Below are positions 25,652-32,865 of a DNA stretch of 64,000 nucleotides, in pieces. The position numbers were made by a program, and so were the translations under genes. Origin of the DNA: Streptomyces sp. NRRL WC-3626 (GTDB lineage: Bacteria > Actinomycetota > Actinomycetes > Streptomycetales > Streptomycetaceae); contig NZ_JOCA01000004.1 in assembly GCF_000718785.1 (NCBI RefSeq), positions 124,001 to 188,000 on the forward strand, read 5' to 3'. Within the stretch, counting starts at the first letter, position 1, and every line of letters starts with the position of its first letter. The notes below the pieces were generated by a model. It was not told the DNA's origin. It saw nothing but the letters and a program-made list of their open reading frames with translations, and did not search any database.

Positions 25652-26680
25652 TCAGTGTTCGCCGTACAGCTCCCCGTACGACGGCCATGCCCCGCCCGGA
25701 CCGTCCACCGGGGCGGCGGCACGGACCGCCCGGACGATCGCGCGGGTCACCAGGTCCGCGCCCGCCGCCAGGACCTCGTTCAGCGCGAGGGGGTTCGCCG
25801 CGTCCAGCGGGCGGGCGCCCGTGGCCAGGGTGAACACGGTGTCTCCGTCGCTGAGCAGATGCACCGGCCGTACCGCCCGCGCGATCCCGTCGTGCGCGGT
25901 GCCGGCCAGCTTCTGCGCCTGCGCCTTGGACAGGCCGGCGTCGGTGGCGACCACCGCGAGCGTGGTGTTCAGCGGCGGCACCCCGTTGCGCTCCGCCGTG
26001 CGTGCCAGCCGTCGCAGCGCGGCCTCGTGCACCTCCGGCTCCGGATGGCGCACCCTTCCCTGGAACAACTCCCCGTACAGCACCCCCGTTTCCGGATCCG
26101 TCACGGACCCCGCCGCGTTCGCCACCACCAGCGCGGCCACCGTGATCCCCGACTCCAGCACCGTGCTCGCGGTGCCGATGCCGCCCTTCAGCTGCCCGGC
26201 CACCGCGCCCGTGCCGGCGCCCACACAGCCCTGCGGCACCGGGCCGCCGTGCTCGCTCGCCGCCGCGGCCTCCACCGCGGCCCGGCCGGTGGCGGCGTCG
26301 GGCCTGGCCCGGAAGTCGCCGCCGCGGCCCAGATCGAAGACACAGGCGGCCGGCACCACCGGCACCACATGGGCCGGATCCGGTCCGACCCGCACGCCGC
26401 GTCCGCGCTCCTCCAGCCAGGCCATCACCCCGGAGGCCGCGTCGAGCCCGTACGCGCTGCCCCCGGTCAGCACGATCGCCTCGGCCCTCTGCACCAGGTT
26501 GCGCGGATCGAGCGCGTCGGTCTCCTTCGTGCCGGGCCCGCCGCCGCGTACGTCCACCGCGGCCACGGCCCCGCCCTCGGGCGCGAGCACCACCGTGGTG
26601 CCGGTGAGCCATCCGCCGCCGGTACGCGTCGCGTGTCCCACACGCAGGCCGGCCACATCCGTCAGAGCGTCAGCTGTCAT
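25652..26680 (-). CDS. P1-family (DmpA-like) N-terminal-nucleophile peptidase
   Basis: 342 residues starting MTADALTDVAGLRVGHATR. Conserved features: LTGGSAYGLDAASGVMAWLEERG, GCVGAGTGAVAGQLKGGIGTAS, and the self-processing site with N238-T239-T240 (LNTTLAVVATDAGLSK). The enzyme cleaves itself before the nucleophile and acts as an aminopeptidase or beta-peptidase. Thr in place of the Ser of DmpA is common in the family. It is divergent from a small conserved gene. Confidence 0.88.
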   Translation of the reverse strand: MTADALTDVAGLRVGHATRTGGGWLTGTTVVLAPEGGAVAAVDVRGGGPGTKETDALDPRNLVQRAEAIVLTGGSAYGLDAASGVMAWLEERGRGVRVGPDPAHVVPVVPAACVFDLGRGGDFRARPDAATGRAAVEAAAASEHGGPVPQGCVGAGTGAVAGQLKGGIGTASTVLESGITVAALVVANAAGSVTDPETGVLYGELFQGRVRHPEPEVHEAALRRLARTAERNGVPPLNTTLAVVATDAGLSKAQAQKLAGTAHDGIARAVRPVHLLSDGDTVFTLATGARPLDAANPLALNEVLAAGADLVTRAIVRAVRAAAPVDGPGGAWPSYGELYGEH

Positions 26681-26724
26681 GGGGCCAGTACTGCCCGGTC
26701 GGGGGCGGCCGTACCCTGGACGGT

Positions 26725-26901
26725 ATGAGCATCGCCCCCGATCCCCGCCCGCGTGAGACCGAGCCGGCGCTGGTCTTCGACGACCCGCTGGACCAGCAGT
26801 CCGCGGACGACACGGACCGCGGGTGGGGCGACCGCCCGTCCGGCGACAGCGCCGCCGATCTCAAGCGCTTCCTCGACGAGAAGCCGCCCCACCACATCTG
26901 A
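26725..26901 (+). CDS. Small conserved acidic protein
   Basis: 58 residues, not longer: starts MSIAPDPRPRETEPALVF, ends LKRFLDEKPPHHI at the TGA 26899-26901. The middle is rich in Asp and Gly. I recall near-identical small proteins at the same place beside mscL in other Streptomyces. No membrane segment; the ATG follows a GTACCCTGGACGGT strip that could be a -10 region, so the mRNA may be almost leaderless. Function unknown. Confidence 0.65.
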   Translation: MSIAPDPRPRETEPALVFDDPLDQQSADDTDRGWGDRPSGDSAADLKRFLDEKPPHHI

Positions 26902-26923
26902 CCCGCCCGCGGGCGCGCCGCTT

Positions 26924-27406
26924 CTACCGCTCGCCCGGGCCCTGGCCCTGGCCCTGGCCGCGCTGGGCGACGAGGGTGTCGCGGATCTCCTTGAGTACTT
27001 CCAGCTCGCTGATCTCGACGATCTCCTGCGTGCCCTCCTTCGCCTTCCGGCGGGCCTCCACGCGGGCCAGGTACTTCGCCATGGGCAGCACCATCAGGAA
27101 GTAGACGACCGCCGCCGTGATCACGAACTGCAGCGTCGCCCCGAGGACCGAGCCCCACATGATCGTGACGCCCGTCGCGGTGTCGCCGGTGCCCTCGCAG
27201 GGGCCCTTCAGACACGAGCTGTAGCTGTCCAGGTTCTTGGTGCCGAAGGCGCCCACCAGCGGATTGATGACGCCCTTCACGACCGCGTTGACGATGTTCG
27301 TGAAGGCGGCACCGATGACCACCGCAACAGCCAGATCGACGACGTTCCCGCGCATCAGGAAGGCCTTGAAGCCCTGCCACACGCTCGTCTTTCCGTTGTC
27401 GCTCAC
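26924..27406 (-). CDS. mscL: Large-conductance mechanosensitive channel MscL
   Basis: 160 residues. The N-terminal amphipathic segment and TM1 read GFKAFLMRGNVVDLAVAVVIGAAF, the gate region conserved in MscL; TM2 is FVITAAVVYFLMVLPMAKYL, followed by a charged helix ending in a Gly/Gln tail. It opens on hypo-osmotic shock. The periplasmic loop carries CLKGPC, a possible disulfide. GTG start at 27406. Confidence 0.95.
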   Translation of the reverse strand: MSDNGKTSVWQGFKAFLMRGNVVDLAVAVVIGAAFTNIVNAVVKGVINPLVGAFGTKNLDSYSSCLKGPCEGTGDTATGVTIMWGSVLGATLQFVITAAVVYFLMVLPMAKYLARVEARRKAKEGTQEIVEISELEVLKEIRDTLVAQRGQGQGQGPGER

Positions 27407-27535
27407 CGCGGACCCTCATCTCTTGTGCACAGGCTGTGGAACAAAACGTTCCGCAACATACGTCACCCCCCGGCGGACGTGTCCAGTCGGATCGTCCCGA
27501 GCAGGAGGCCGACGCCTGTGAGAAACGCGACACGG

Positions 27536-28117
27536 TCACCACATCGTCACCGCCAGCCGGGCCGTGACACCCGCCCCCGCCAGACCGGACGCGGCGCCGC
27601 GCGGCACCGACAGCACGACCAGCGCACCGGCGTCGCCCGCGTCCCGCGCCGGCTCCGGCACCTCGGTCACCCGAGCCCCGCGCGCGACCACACGGGCCCC
27701 GCCCCCGGACACCGACTCCTCGGCGGCGATCACGTCCACCCGGTCGCCCGGCCGCAGCAGCCGGACCGTGGCCGCGTCGGCGATCCGCACCGCCGTCGTG
27801 ACCTCCGCGCCGGGGCGCTCCCGTGCCGGGCGGTCCCCGGCGGGCACCGGCGCGGTACGGGCCGCCGGGACCCCGCCGGGATGCCCGCGGGAGCGGTCCG
27901 CGTCCCGGGGCCCCGCCGCCACCAGCGCCGCCGCCGTGACCGCGAGACCGACCGCCATGGCCCGCCTCCGGTGCCGTACGAGCCGGTCCGGAAGCGGCAG
28001 ACCGCCGCGCACCCGCACCGGGGCGAAGTGCGGGACCTCGCACGGCGGAGGCACCTCGGCGCCCGGCGGGCGCGGAACGCGGGAGAGAGGGGGGAGAGGG
28101 GAGGGAGGACGGGACAC
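27536..28117 (-). CDS. SAF/CpaB-like domain protein with one membrane helix
   Basis: About 193 residues from the GTG at 28117 (AGGTGGT upstream). A proline-rich cytoplasmic part is followed by a membrane helix (AMAVGLAVTAAALVAAG) and an extracytoplasmic SAF-type domain (VRIADAATVRLLRPGDRVDVIA). SAF domains occur in flagellar and pilus assembly factors (RcpC/CpaB). An alternative GTG at 28258, 3 bp after the mtnP stop, would add 47 residues. No pilus genes are nearby. Confidence 0.7.
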   Translation of the reverse strand: MSRPPSPLPPLSRVPRPPGAEVPPPCEVPHFAPVRVRGGLPLPDRLVRHRRRAMAVGLAVTAAALVAAGPRDADRSRGHPGGVPAARTAPVPAGDRPARERPGAEVTTAVRIADAATVRLLRPGDRVDVIAAEESVSGGGARVVARGARVTEVPEPARDAGDAGALVVLSVPRGAASGLAGAGVTARLAVTMW

Positions 28118-28261
28118 GGGTACCACCACCTGGGACGAGGGACCGGCTTGCGGCTCCCACGATGACGCCTCACGGCGCCGCCCGCCGGGCCCTGTGGACG
28201 CACCACGGCCCTGTGGAGAACTCCCCCGCCCGAACGGGACGTTCCGTCCCGCCGTCACCGG

Positions 28262-29104
28262 CTACGGCAGCGCGAACCCCGGGTCCGTCCCGGCCAGCGC
28301 CGACGCGCACGGGCAGTCCCGTTCCGCCGTCTCCGGCAGCCCGGCGACCGCGTCGAAGAGCACGTCCCGCAACCGGTCCACGTTGGCCGCGAACACCCGC
28401 AGCACCTCTTCGTGGGAGACGCCCTCACCGGTCTCCGCGCCCGCGTCCAGGTCGGTGACCAGGGTCAGGGAGGTGTAGCAGAGCTCCATCTCACGGGCGA
28501 GCGCCGCCTCCGGATGCCCGGTCATGCCCACCACCGACCAGCCCTGCGCCTGGTGCCACAGCGATTCGGCGCGGGTGGAGAAGCGCGGCCCCTCGACCAC
28601 GACCAGCGTGCCGCCGTCCACCGCCTCCCAGTCCCGGCCCCGCGCCGCCTTCAGCGCGGCGGCCCGCCCGGTGGGGCAGTAGGGGTCGGCCAGCGACACG
28701 TGCACCACGTTCGGCACCGTGCCGTCGGGCAGCGGCAGCCCGTCGAAGTAGGTGGCCGTCCTGGACTTCGTACGGTCCACGAACTGGTCCGGCACGAGCA
28801 GGGTGCCCGGCCCGTACTCGGGCCGCAGACCGCCTACCGCGCACGGCCCGAGGACCTGGCGCACGCCGACCGAACGGAGCGCCCACAGGTTGGCCCGGTA
28901 GTTGATCCGGTGCGGCGGCAGATGGTGGCCGCGCCCGTGCCGGGGGAGGAAGGCGACCCGCCGGCCGGCCACCTCGCCGAGGAACAGGGAGTCGCTGGGA
29001 GCCCCGTACGGGGTGTCCACCTGGACCTCGGTCACGTCGTCGAGGAAGGAGTAGAAACCGGAGCCGCCGATCACGCCGATCCGGGCGTTCGCCTTGTTCG
29101 CCAT
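28262..29104 (-). CDS. mtnP: S-methyl-5'-thioadenosine phosphorylase
   Basis: 280 residues. Starts MANKANARIGVIGGSGFYSF; phosphate and nucleoside-binding segments FLPRHGRGHHLPPHRINYRA and VEGPRFSTRAES; GMTGHPEAALAREMELCY near the C-terminus. It splits methylthioadenosine into adenine and methylthioribose 1-phosphate for methionine salvage. A Cys-pair (DCPCASAL) near the end is as in other actinobacterial members. It follows a terminator that separates it from fmdB. Confidence 0.9.
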   Translation of the reverse strand: MANKANARIGVIGGSGFYSFLDDVTEVQVDTPYGAPSDSLFLGEVAGRRVAFLPRHGRGHHLPPHRINYRANLWALRSVGVRQVLGPCAVGGLRPEYGPGTLLVPDQFVDRTKSRTATYFDGLPLPDGTVPNVVHVSLADPYCPTGRAAALKAARGRDWEAVDGGTLVVVEGPRFSTRAESLWHQAQGWSVVGMTGHPEAALAREMELCYTSLTLVTDLDAGAETGEGVSHEEVLRVFAANVDRLRDVLFDAVAGLPETAERDCPCASALAGTDPGFALP

Positions 29105-29138
29105 GTCCCGCACCCTAACCGCACCCGGAAACGCCGAA

Positions 29139-29166
29139 GACCCCGTCGTCGGAAGACGACAGGGTC
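29139..29166 (-). terminator. Terminator of the FmdB-type gene
   Basis: Arms GACCCCGTCGTC and GACGACAGGGTC pair with one mismatch around loop GGAA, just downstream of the minus-strand stop at 29183. Confidence 0.6.
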
Positions 29167-29182
29167 CCGTAAGAGAGTGGCC

Positions 29183-29518
29183 CTACGCGGCGGTGGTGCT
29201 GGTGGAACTGCCCGAACCGGACGAGCCGGACGAGGCGGCCGAAGAGCTCGAGCCGGCCGAAGAGCCGGAGCCCGAGTCCGAGGAGGAGGACGTCGACGAG
29301 GTGCTCGACGACTTCGACGCCGGCGAGCTGCTCGACGAGGAGCCGCGGCTGTCGTTGCGGTAGAAGCCGGAGCCCTTGAAGACGATGCCGACCGCCGAGA
29401 ACACCTTCTTCAGGCGGCCCTGGCAGTTGGGGCACTCGGTCAGGGCGTCGTCGGTGAACTTCTGCACCGCCTCGAGGCCCTCGCCGCACTCGGTGCACTG
29501 GTACTGGTACGTCGGCAC
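29183..29518 (-). CDS. FmdB-family zinc-ribbon protein, Ruc-like chaperone
   Basis: 111 residues. The N-terminus MPTYQYQCTECGEGLEAVQ has C8 and C11, then CPNC (C29, C32), a four-cysteine zinc ribbon. The last 55 residues are a disordered Ser/Gly/Thr tail. Mycobacterium tuberculosis Rv0991c (Ruc) has this layout and is a redox-regulated chaperone under HrcA control. AGGAGG lies before the GTG at 29518, and a CIRCE-like sequence overlaps the region just upstream. As in mycobacteria, mscL, a cyclo-ligase gene, galU and a moeA-like gene lie in the wider neighbourhood. Confidence 0.88.
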   Translation of the reverse strand: MPTYQYQCTECGEGLEAVQKFTDDALTECPNCQGRLKKVFSAVGIVFKGSGFYRNDSRGSSSSSSPASKSSSTSSTSSSSDSGSGSSAGSSSSAASSGSSGSGSSTSTTAA

Positions 29519-29528
29519 TGTCTTCCTC

Positions 29529-29555
29529 CTGGCACTCTCACTCGATGAGTGCTAA
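29529..29555 (-). promoter_or_regulatory. CIRCE-like HrcA operator
   Basis: On the minus strand TTAGCACTC is followed by 9 bp and GAGTGCCAG. The CIRCE consensus is TTAGCACTC-N9-GAGTGCTAA, so one half-site matches 9/9 and the other 6/9 with exact spacing. It lies 11-37 bp before the fmdB start, overlapping the ribosome site, where HrcA operators are often found. Confidence 0.75.
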
Positions 29556-29585
29556 CGACGGTCCATAGTGACGTATTCCGTCGGA

Positions 29586-30869
29586 TCAGTCCACTGCCAC
29601 GGGATCGCGGTGACCGACGCCACGCGCGACGGTGCGCCCGCGCGGGTGCGCCGCCAGCCGCGAACGCGACGCCAGCAGGGTCACCAGAGCCAGCACCGTA
29701 CCGGCCATCGGGACCAGGAAACCGGCGCCGCCCCACAGGCGGTCCTCCAGCTGCCCGGCGACCGTGACGGCCGCCGCCTGCCCGAGCGCGACCGCACCGG
29801 TCAGCCAGGTGAACGCCTCGGTGCGGGCGCCCGCCGCGACCAGGCTCTCCACCAGCGTGTAGCCGGTGATCAGGGCCGGCGCGATGCACATGCCGACCAG
29901 GAGGCCGAGCACGGCCAGCAGCAGGGCCGAATGGGCCGTCCACAGGGCGGACGCGGTCAGCGCGAGCGCCGCGTAACCGATCACCAGGCGCCGCTGCGGG
30001 GAGGTTTTCCAGGCGATGGCACCGCAGACGATGCCGGAGATCATGTTCCCCGCGGCGAAGACGCCGTACAGGACGCCGTTCAGTCCGGGCTCGCCGATCG
30101 ACTGGGTGAACGCGGCCAGCGAGACCTGCATGCCGCCGAAGACGGAACCGATGCCGAGGAACGTCACGATCAGCACCCGCACCCCGGGGACGCGCAGCGC
30201 GGAAACGTGCTCCACGCGCGTGTGCCCGTCCCGGCCCGATGCGGGCTGGGTGCCCTTCTGCGCGGCGAACAGCAGACCGCCGACCAGGGTCAGCGCGGCC
30301 TCGGTGAGCAGACCCGCGGCCGGGTCGACCGTCGTGCACAGGGCCGTGGCCAGCAGGGGGCCGACGACGAACGTGAACTCGTCGGTGACGGACTCGAAGG
30401 CCGCCGCCGTGGTCAGCAGCGGGGAACCCTTCAGCCGCACGCCCCAGCGGGCCCGCACCATGGGTCCGACCTGCGGCACCGAGGCACCCGTCGGCACCGC
30501 GGCGGCGAACAGCGCCCACAGCGGCGCGTCGGTCAGCGCCAGCGCCGTGAGGGCCAGTCCGGCCGCCGTGTGCACCAGGACGCCGGGCACGAGGACGGCA
30601 CGCTGACCGTGCCGGTCGGCGAGACGGCCGCTGTACGGCGCGAACAGCGCCATGGAGACACCGGTGGCGGCGGCCACGGCGCCGGCCGCGCCGTACGAGC
30701 CGGTGGTGTGCCGCACCAGCAGCACGATGGAGAGGGTGAGCATCGCGAACGGCTGGCGTGCCGCGAAGCCGGGGAGGAGGAACGTCCACGCGCCGCGTGT
30801 GCGCAGCAGCCGGCCGTATCCCGGGCGGGAGGCGGCCGAGTCCTTCGACGTGGTGACCGTGGATGCCAC
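29586..30869 (-). CDS. MFS transporter
   Basis: About 427 residues with 12 predicted helices. Motif A reads APYSGRLADRHGQR. Other segments include TGVSMALFAPYSGR, AAGNMISGIVCGAI. It has no close relative I can name; probably an efflux carrier. GTG at 30869 is chosen because AAAGG precedes it at normal spacing; the open frame upstream has no site. Lies between the fmdB gene and the antiporter gene, all on the same strand. Confidence 0.82.
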   Translation of the reverse strand: MASTVTTSKDSAASRPGYGRLLRTRGAWTFLLPGFAARQPFAMLTLSIVLLVRHTTGSYGAAGAVAAATGVSMALFAPYSGRLADRHGQRAVLVPGVLVHTAAGLALTALALTDAPLWALFAAAVPTGASVPQVGPMVRARWGVRLKGSPLLTTAAAFESVTDEFTFVVGPLLATALCTTVDPAAGLLTEAALTLVGGLLFAAQKGTQPASGRDGHTRVEHVSALRVPGVRVLIVTFLGIGSVFGGMQVSLAAFTQSIGEPGLNGVLYGVFAAGNMISGIVCGAIAWKTSPQRRLVIGYAALALTASALWTAHSALLLAVLGLLVGMCIAPALITGYTLVESLVAAGARTEAFTWLTGAVALGQAAAVTVAGQLEDRLWGGAGFLVPMAGTVLALVTLLASRSRLAAHPRGRTVARGVGHRDPVAVD

Positions 30870-31095
30870 GGCCCGTGCCTTTCTGCCACCTGGTAGCAAC
30901 CCGCGCGGGAGACGCGGGGGCGCCGAGAGCTGTCCTCTTGCGCTGACTGCGGTAGATACCGGTGCCACAGCTCAGGGCGTGCCGGCCGCCATACGGTCGC
31001 GCCAGCTCTGCGTCAGGCAGAGTTGGTTCGATCTGGGGGTCGTCTGCATCGTACAGGGATCACCCCGCCGGTCCGGTGTGAGGACGGGCACGCCC

Positions 31096-32628
31096 TCAGC
31101 GTCCGTCGGGGGACTCCTCGGTGCCCAGCCAGCCCGCCAGCTTGCCGCCCTGGCCCACCGCGCGCAGACGCCGTTCGGCGGCGTCCCGCACCGGGTCGGT
31201 GGCGACGACGAGCAGTTCGTCCCCGCGGCGCAGCACCGTCGCCGGCTGCGGCACGAACGACGTGCCCTCGCGGACGACGAGGGTGACGGCGGCGCCCGCG
31301 GGCAGCCGCAGCTCGCCGACCTCCACGCCGTGCATCCGGGACCCGGCCGGGATGGCGACCGACAGCAGATGGCCGCGCAGCCGCTCCAGGGGCGCCGACT
31401 CGATGCCGAGGTCGGCGGCGGTGTCCCGGCCGAGGCGCAGCTTGCGGGCCAGCCAGGGCAGTGTCGGGCCCTGGATGAGGGTGTAGACGACGACCAGCAC
31501 GAAGACGATGTTGAAGATCTTCTCGCTGCCGTCGACGCCCTGCACCATGGGGATCGTCGCGAGGATGATGGGCACGGCGCCGCGCAGCCCCGCCCAGGAC
31601 ATCAGCGTCTGCTCCTGCCAGGGCACCCGGAACGGCATCAGGCACACCACGACGCTGAGCGGGCGGGCCACCATGGTGAGCGCCAGCCCGATGACCAGGG
31701 CGGGCACGATGTCGTCGCCCAGTTCGTGCGGGGTGACGAGCAGGCCGAGCAGGACGAACATGCCGATCTGGGCGAGCCAGCCGAGCCCTTCGGCGAAGCC
31801 GCGTGTGGCGGGCCAGTGCGGCAGTTTGGCGTTGCCGAGCACCATGGAGGCGAGGTAGACGGCGAGGAAGCCGCTGCCGTGGGCGAGGGCGCCGGCGGCG
31901 TAGGCGGTGACGGCGATGGCCATGACGGCGATCGGGTAGAGGCCGGACGCGGGCAGCGCCACGTGCCGCAGGCCCCAGGAGCCGAGCCAGCCGACGGCGA
32001 GCCCGATGGCGGCGCCGATGGCCAGCTCCAGGACTATCTCGCCGAGCAGCACGTACCAGTGCTCGATCGGTCCGGCCGAGGAGAAGGCGACGACGAGGAT
32101 GACGACGGGAGCGTCGTTGAAACCGGACTCCGCCTCCAGCGCGCCGGTCACCCGCGTGGGGAGCGGGATCCTCCGCAGCACCGAGAAGACGGCAGCCGCG
32201 TCCGTCGACGACACCACCGCGCCGATGATCAGCGCCTGCCGCCACTCCAGCCCGACCAGGAAGTGCGCGGCCGACGCCGTCACGCCGACGCTCACCGCGA
32301 CACCGGTCAGCGCGAGCGCGGAGGCGGCCGGCAGGACCGGTCTCACCTCTTTCCACTTCGTGCCCAGACCGCCCTCGGCGAGGATCACGACCAGGGCCGC
32401 GTAGCCGATGACCTGGGTCAGTTCGGCGCTGTCGAACTGGATGTCGCCGATGCCGTCCTGGCCCATGGCGATGCCGATGCCCAGATAGACGAGCAGGCTG
32501 GGGAGCCCGCTGCGCGAGGAGATCCGGACCGCTGCGACGGCGACGAGCAGGACGATCGAGCAGACGAGCAGGAGCTGGTTGAGGTGGTGGACAGTCAGCG
32601 GCCGTTCCCTTCCCTGTCTCAGGCGCAC
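31096..32628 (-). CDS. K+/H+ antiporter (NhaP2/CvrA type, CPA1) with RCK-C domain
   Basis: About 510 residues. Membrane part with AALVVILAEGGLGTKW, ALEAESGFNDAPVVIL (conserved Asp) and LRGAVPIILATIP. C-terminal TrkA-C domain (PAGSRMHGVEVGELRLPAGA, GDELLVVATDP). It exchanges K+ or Na+ for protons. The GTG at 32628 is the nearest standard start; CTG at 32598, with GGAAGGGAAC upstream and giving the family-like TVHHLNQ beginning, may be the real one. Confidence 0.87.
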   Translation of the reverse strand: MRLRQGRERPLTVHHLNQLLLVCSIVLLVAVAAVRISSRSGLPSLLVYLGIGIAMGQDGIGDIQFDSAELTQVIGYAALVVILAEGGLGTKWKEVRPVLPAASALALTGVAVSVGVTASAAHFLVGLEWRQALIIGAVVSSTDAAAVFSVLRRIPLPTRVTGALEAESGFNDAPVVILVVAFSSAGPIEHWYVLLGEIVLELAIGAAIGLAVGWLGSWGLRHVALPASGLYPIAVMAIAVTAYAAGALAHGSGFLAVYLASMVLGNAKLPHWPATRGFAEGLGWLAQIGMFVLLGLLVTPHELGDDIVPALVIGLALTMVARPLSVVVCLMPFRVPWQEQTLMSWAGLRGAVPIILATIPMVQGVDGSEKIFNIVFVLVVVYTLIQGPTLPWLARKLRLGRDTAADLGIESAPLERLRGHLLSVAIPAGSRMHGVEVGELRLPAGAAVTLVVREGTSFVPQPATVLRRGDELLVVATDPVRDAAERRLRAVGQGGKLAGWLGTEESPDGR

Positions 32629-32865
32629 TCGCGCGTGAGCTCACGTACCGCGCGTGCGATCCACCGCTTCCGCGGCAAACTACTTCGTTACCTTACCTAA
32701 CTCTTGACGCGTTCTTGACGCTCGAGACGGCAAGATCGAACGTCCGTCCGGGCTGGTTCCCTACTCCGCGTCAAGTGCCGCGGGGTCCTGCGCCTATCGT
32801 TGCTCCAGCGCTCAGTTAAAAGCACAGCCCGACCTGCCGCTCGCGTTAGGACAGCAAGGACAGCG

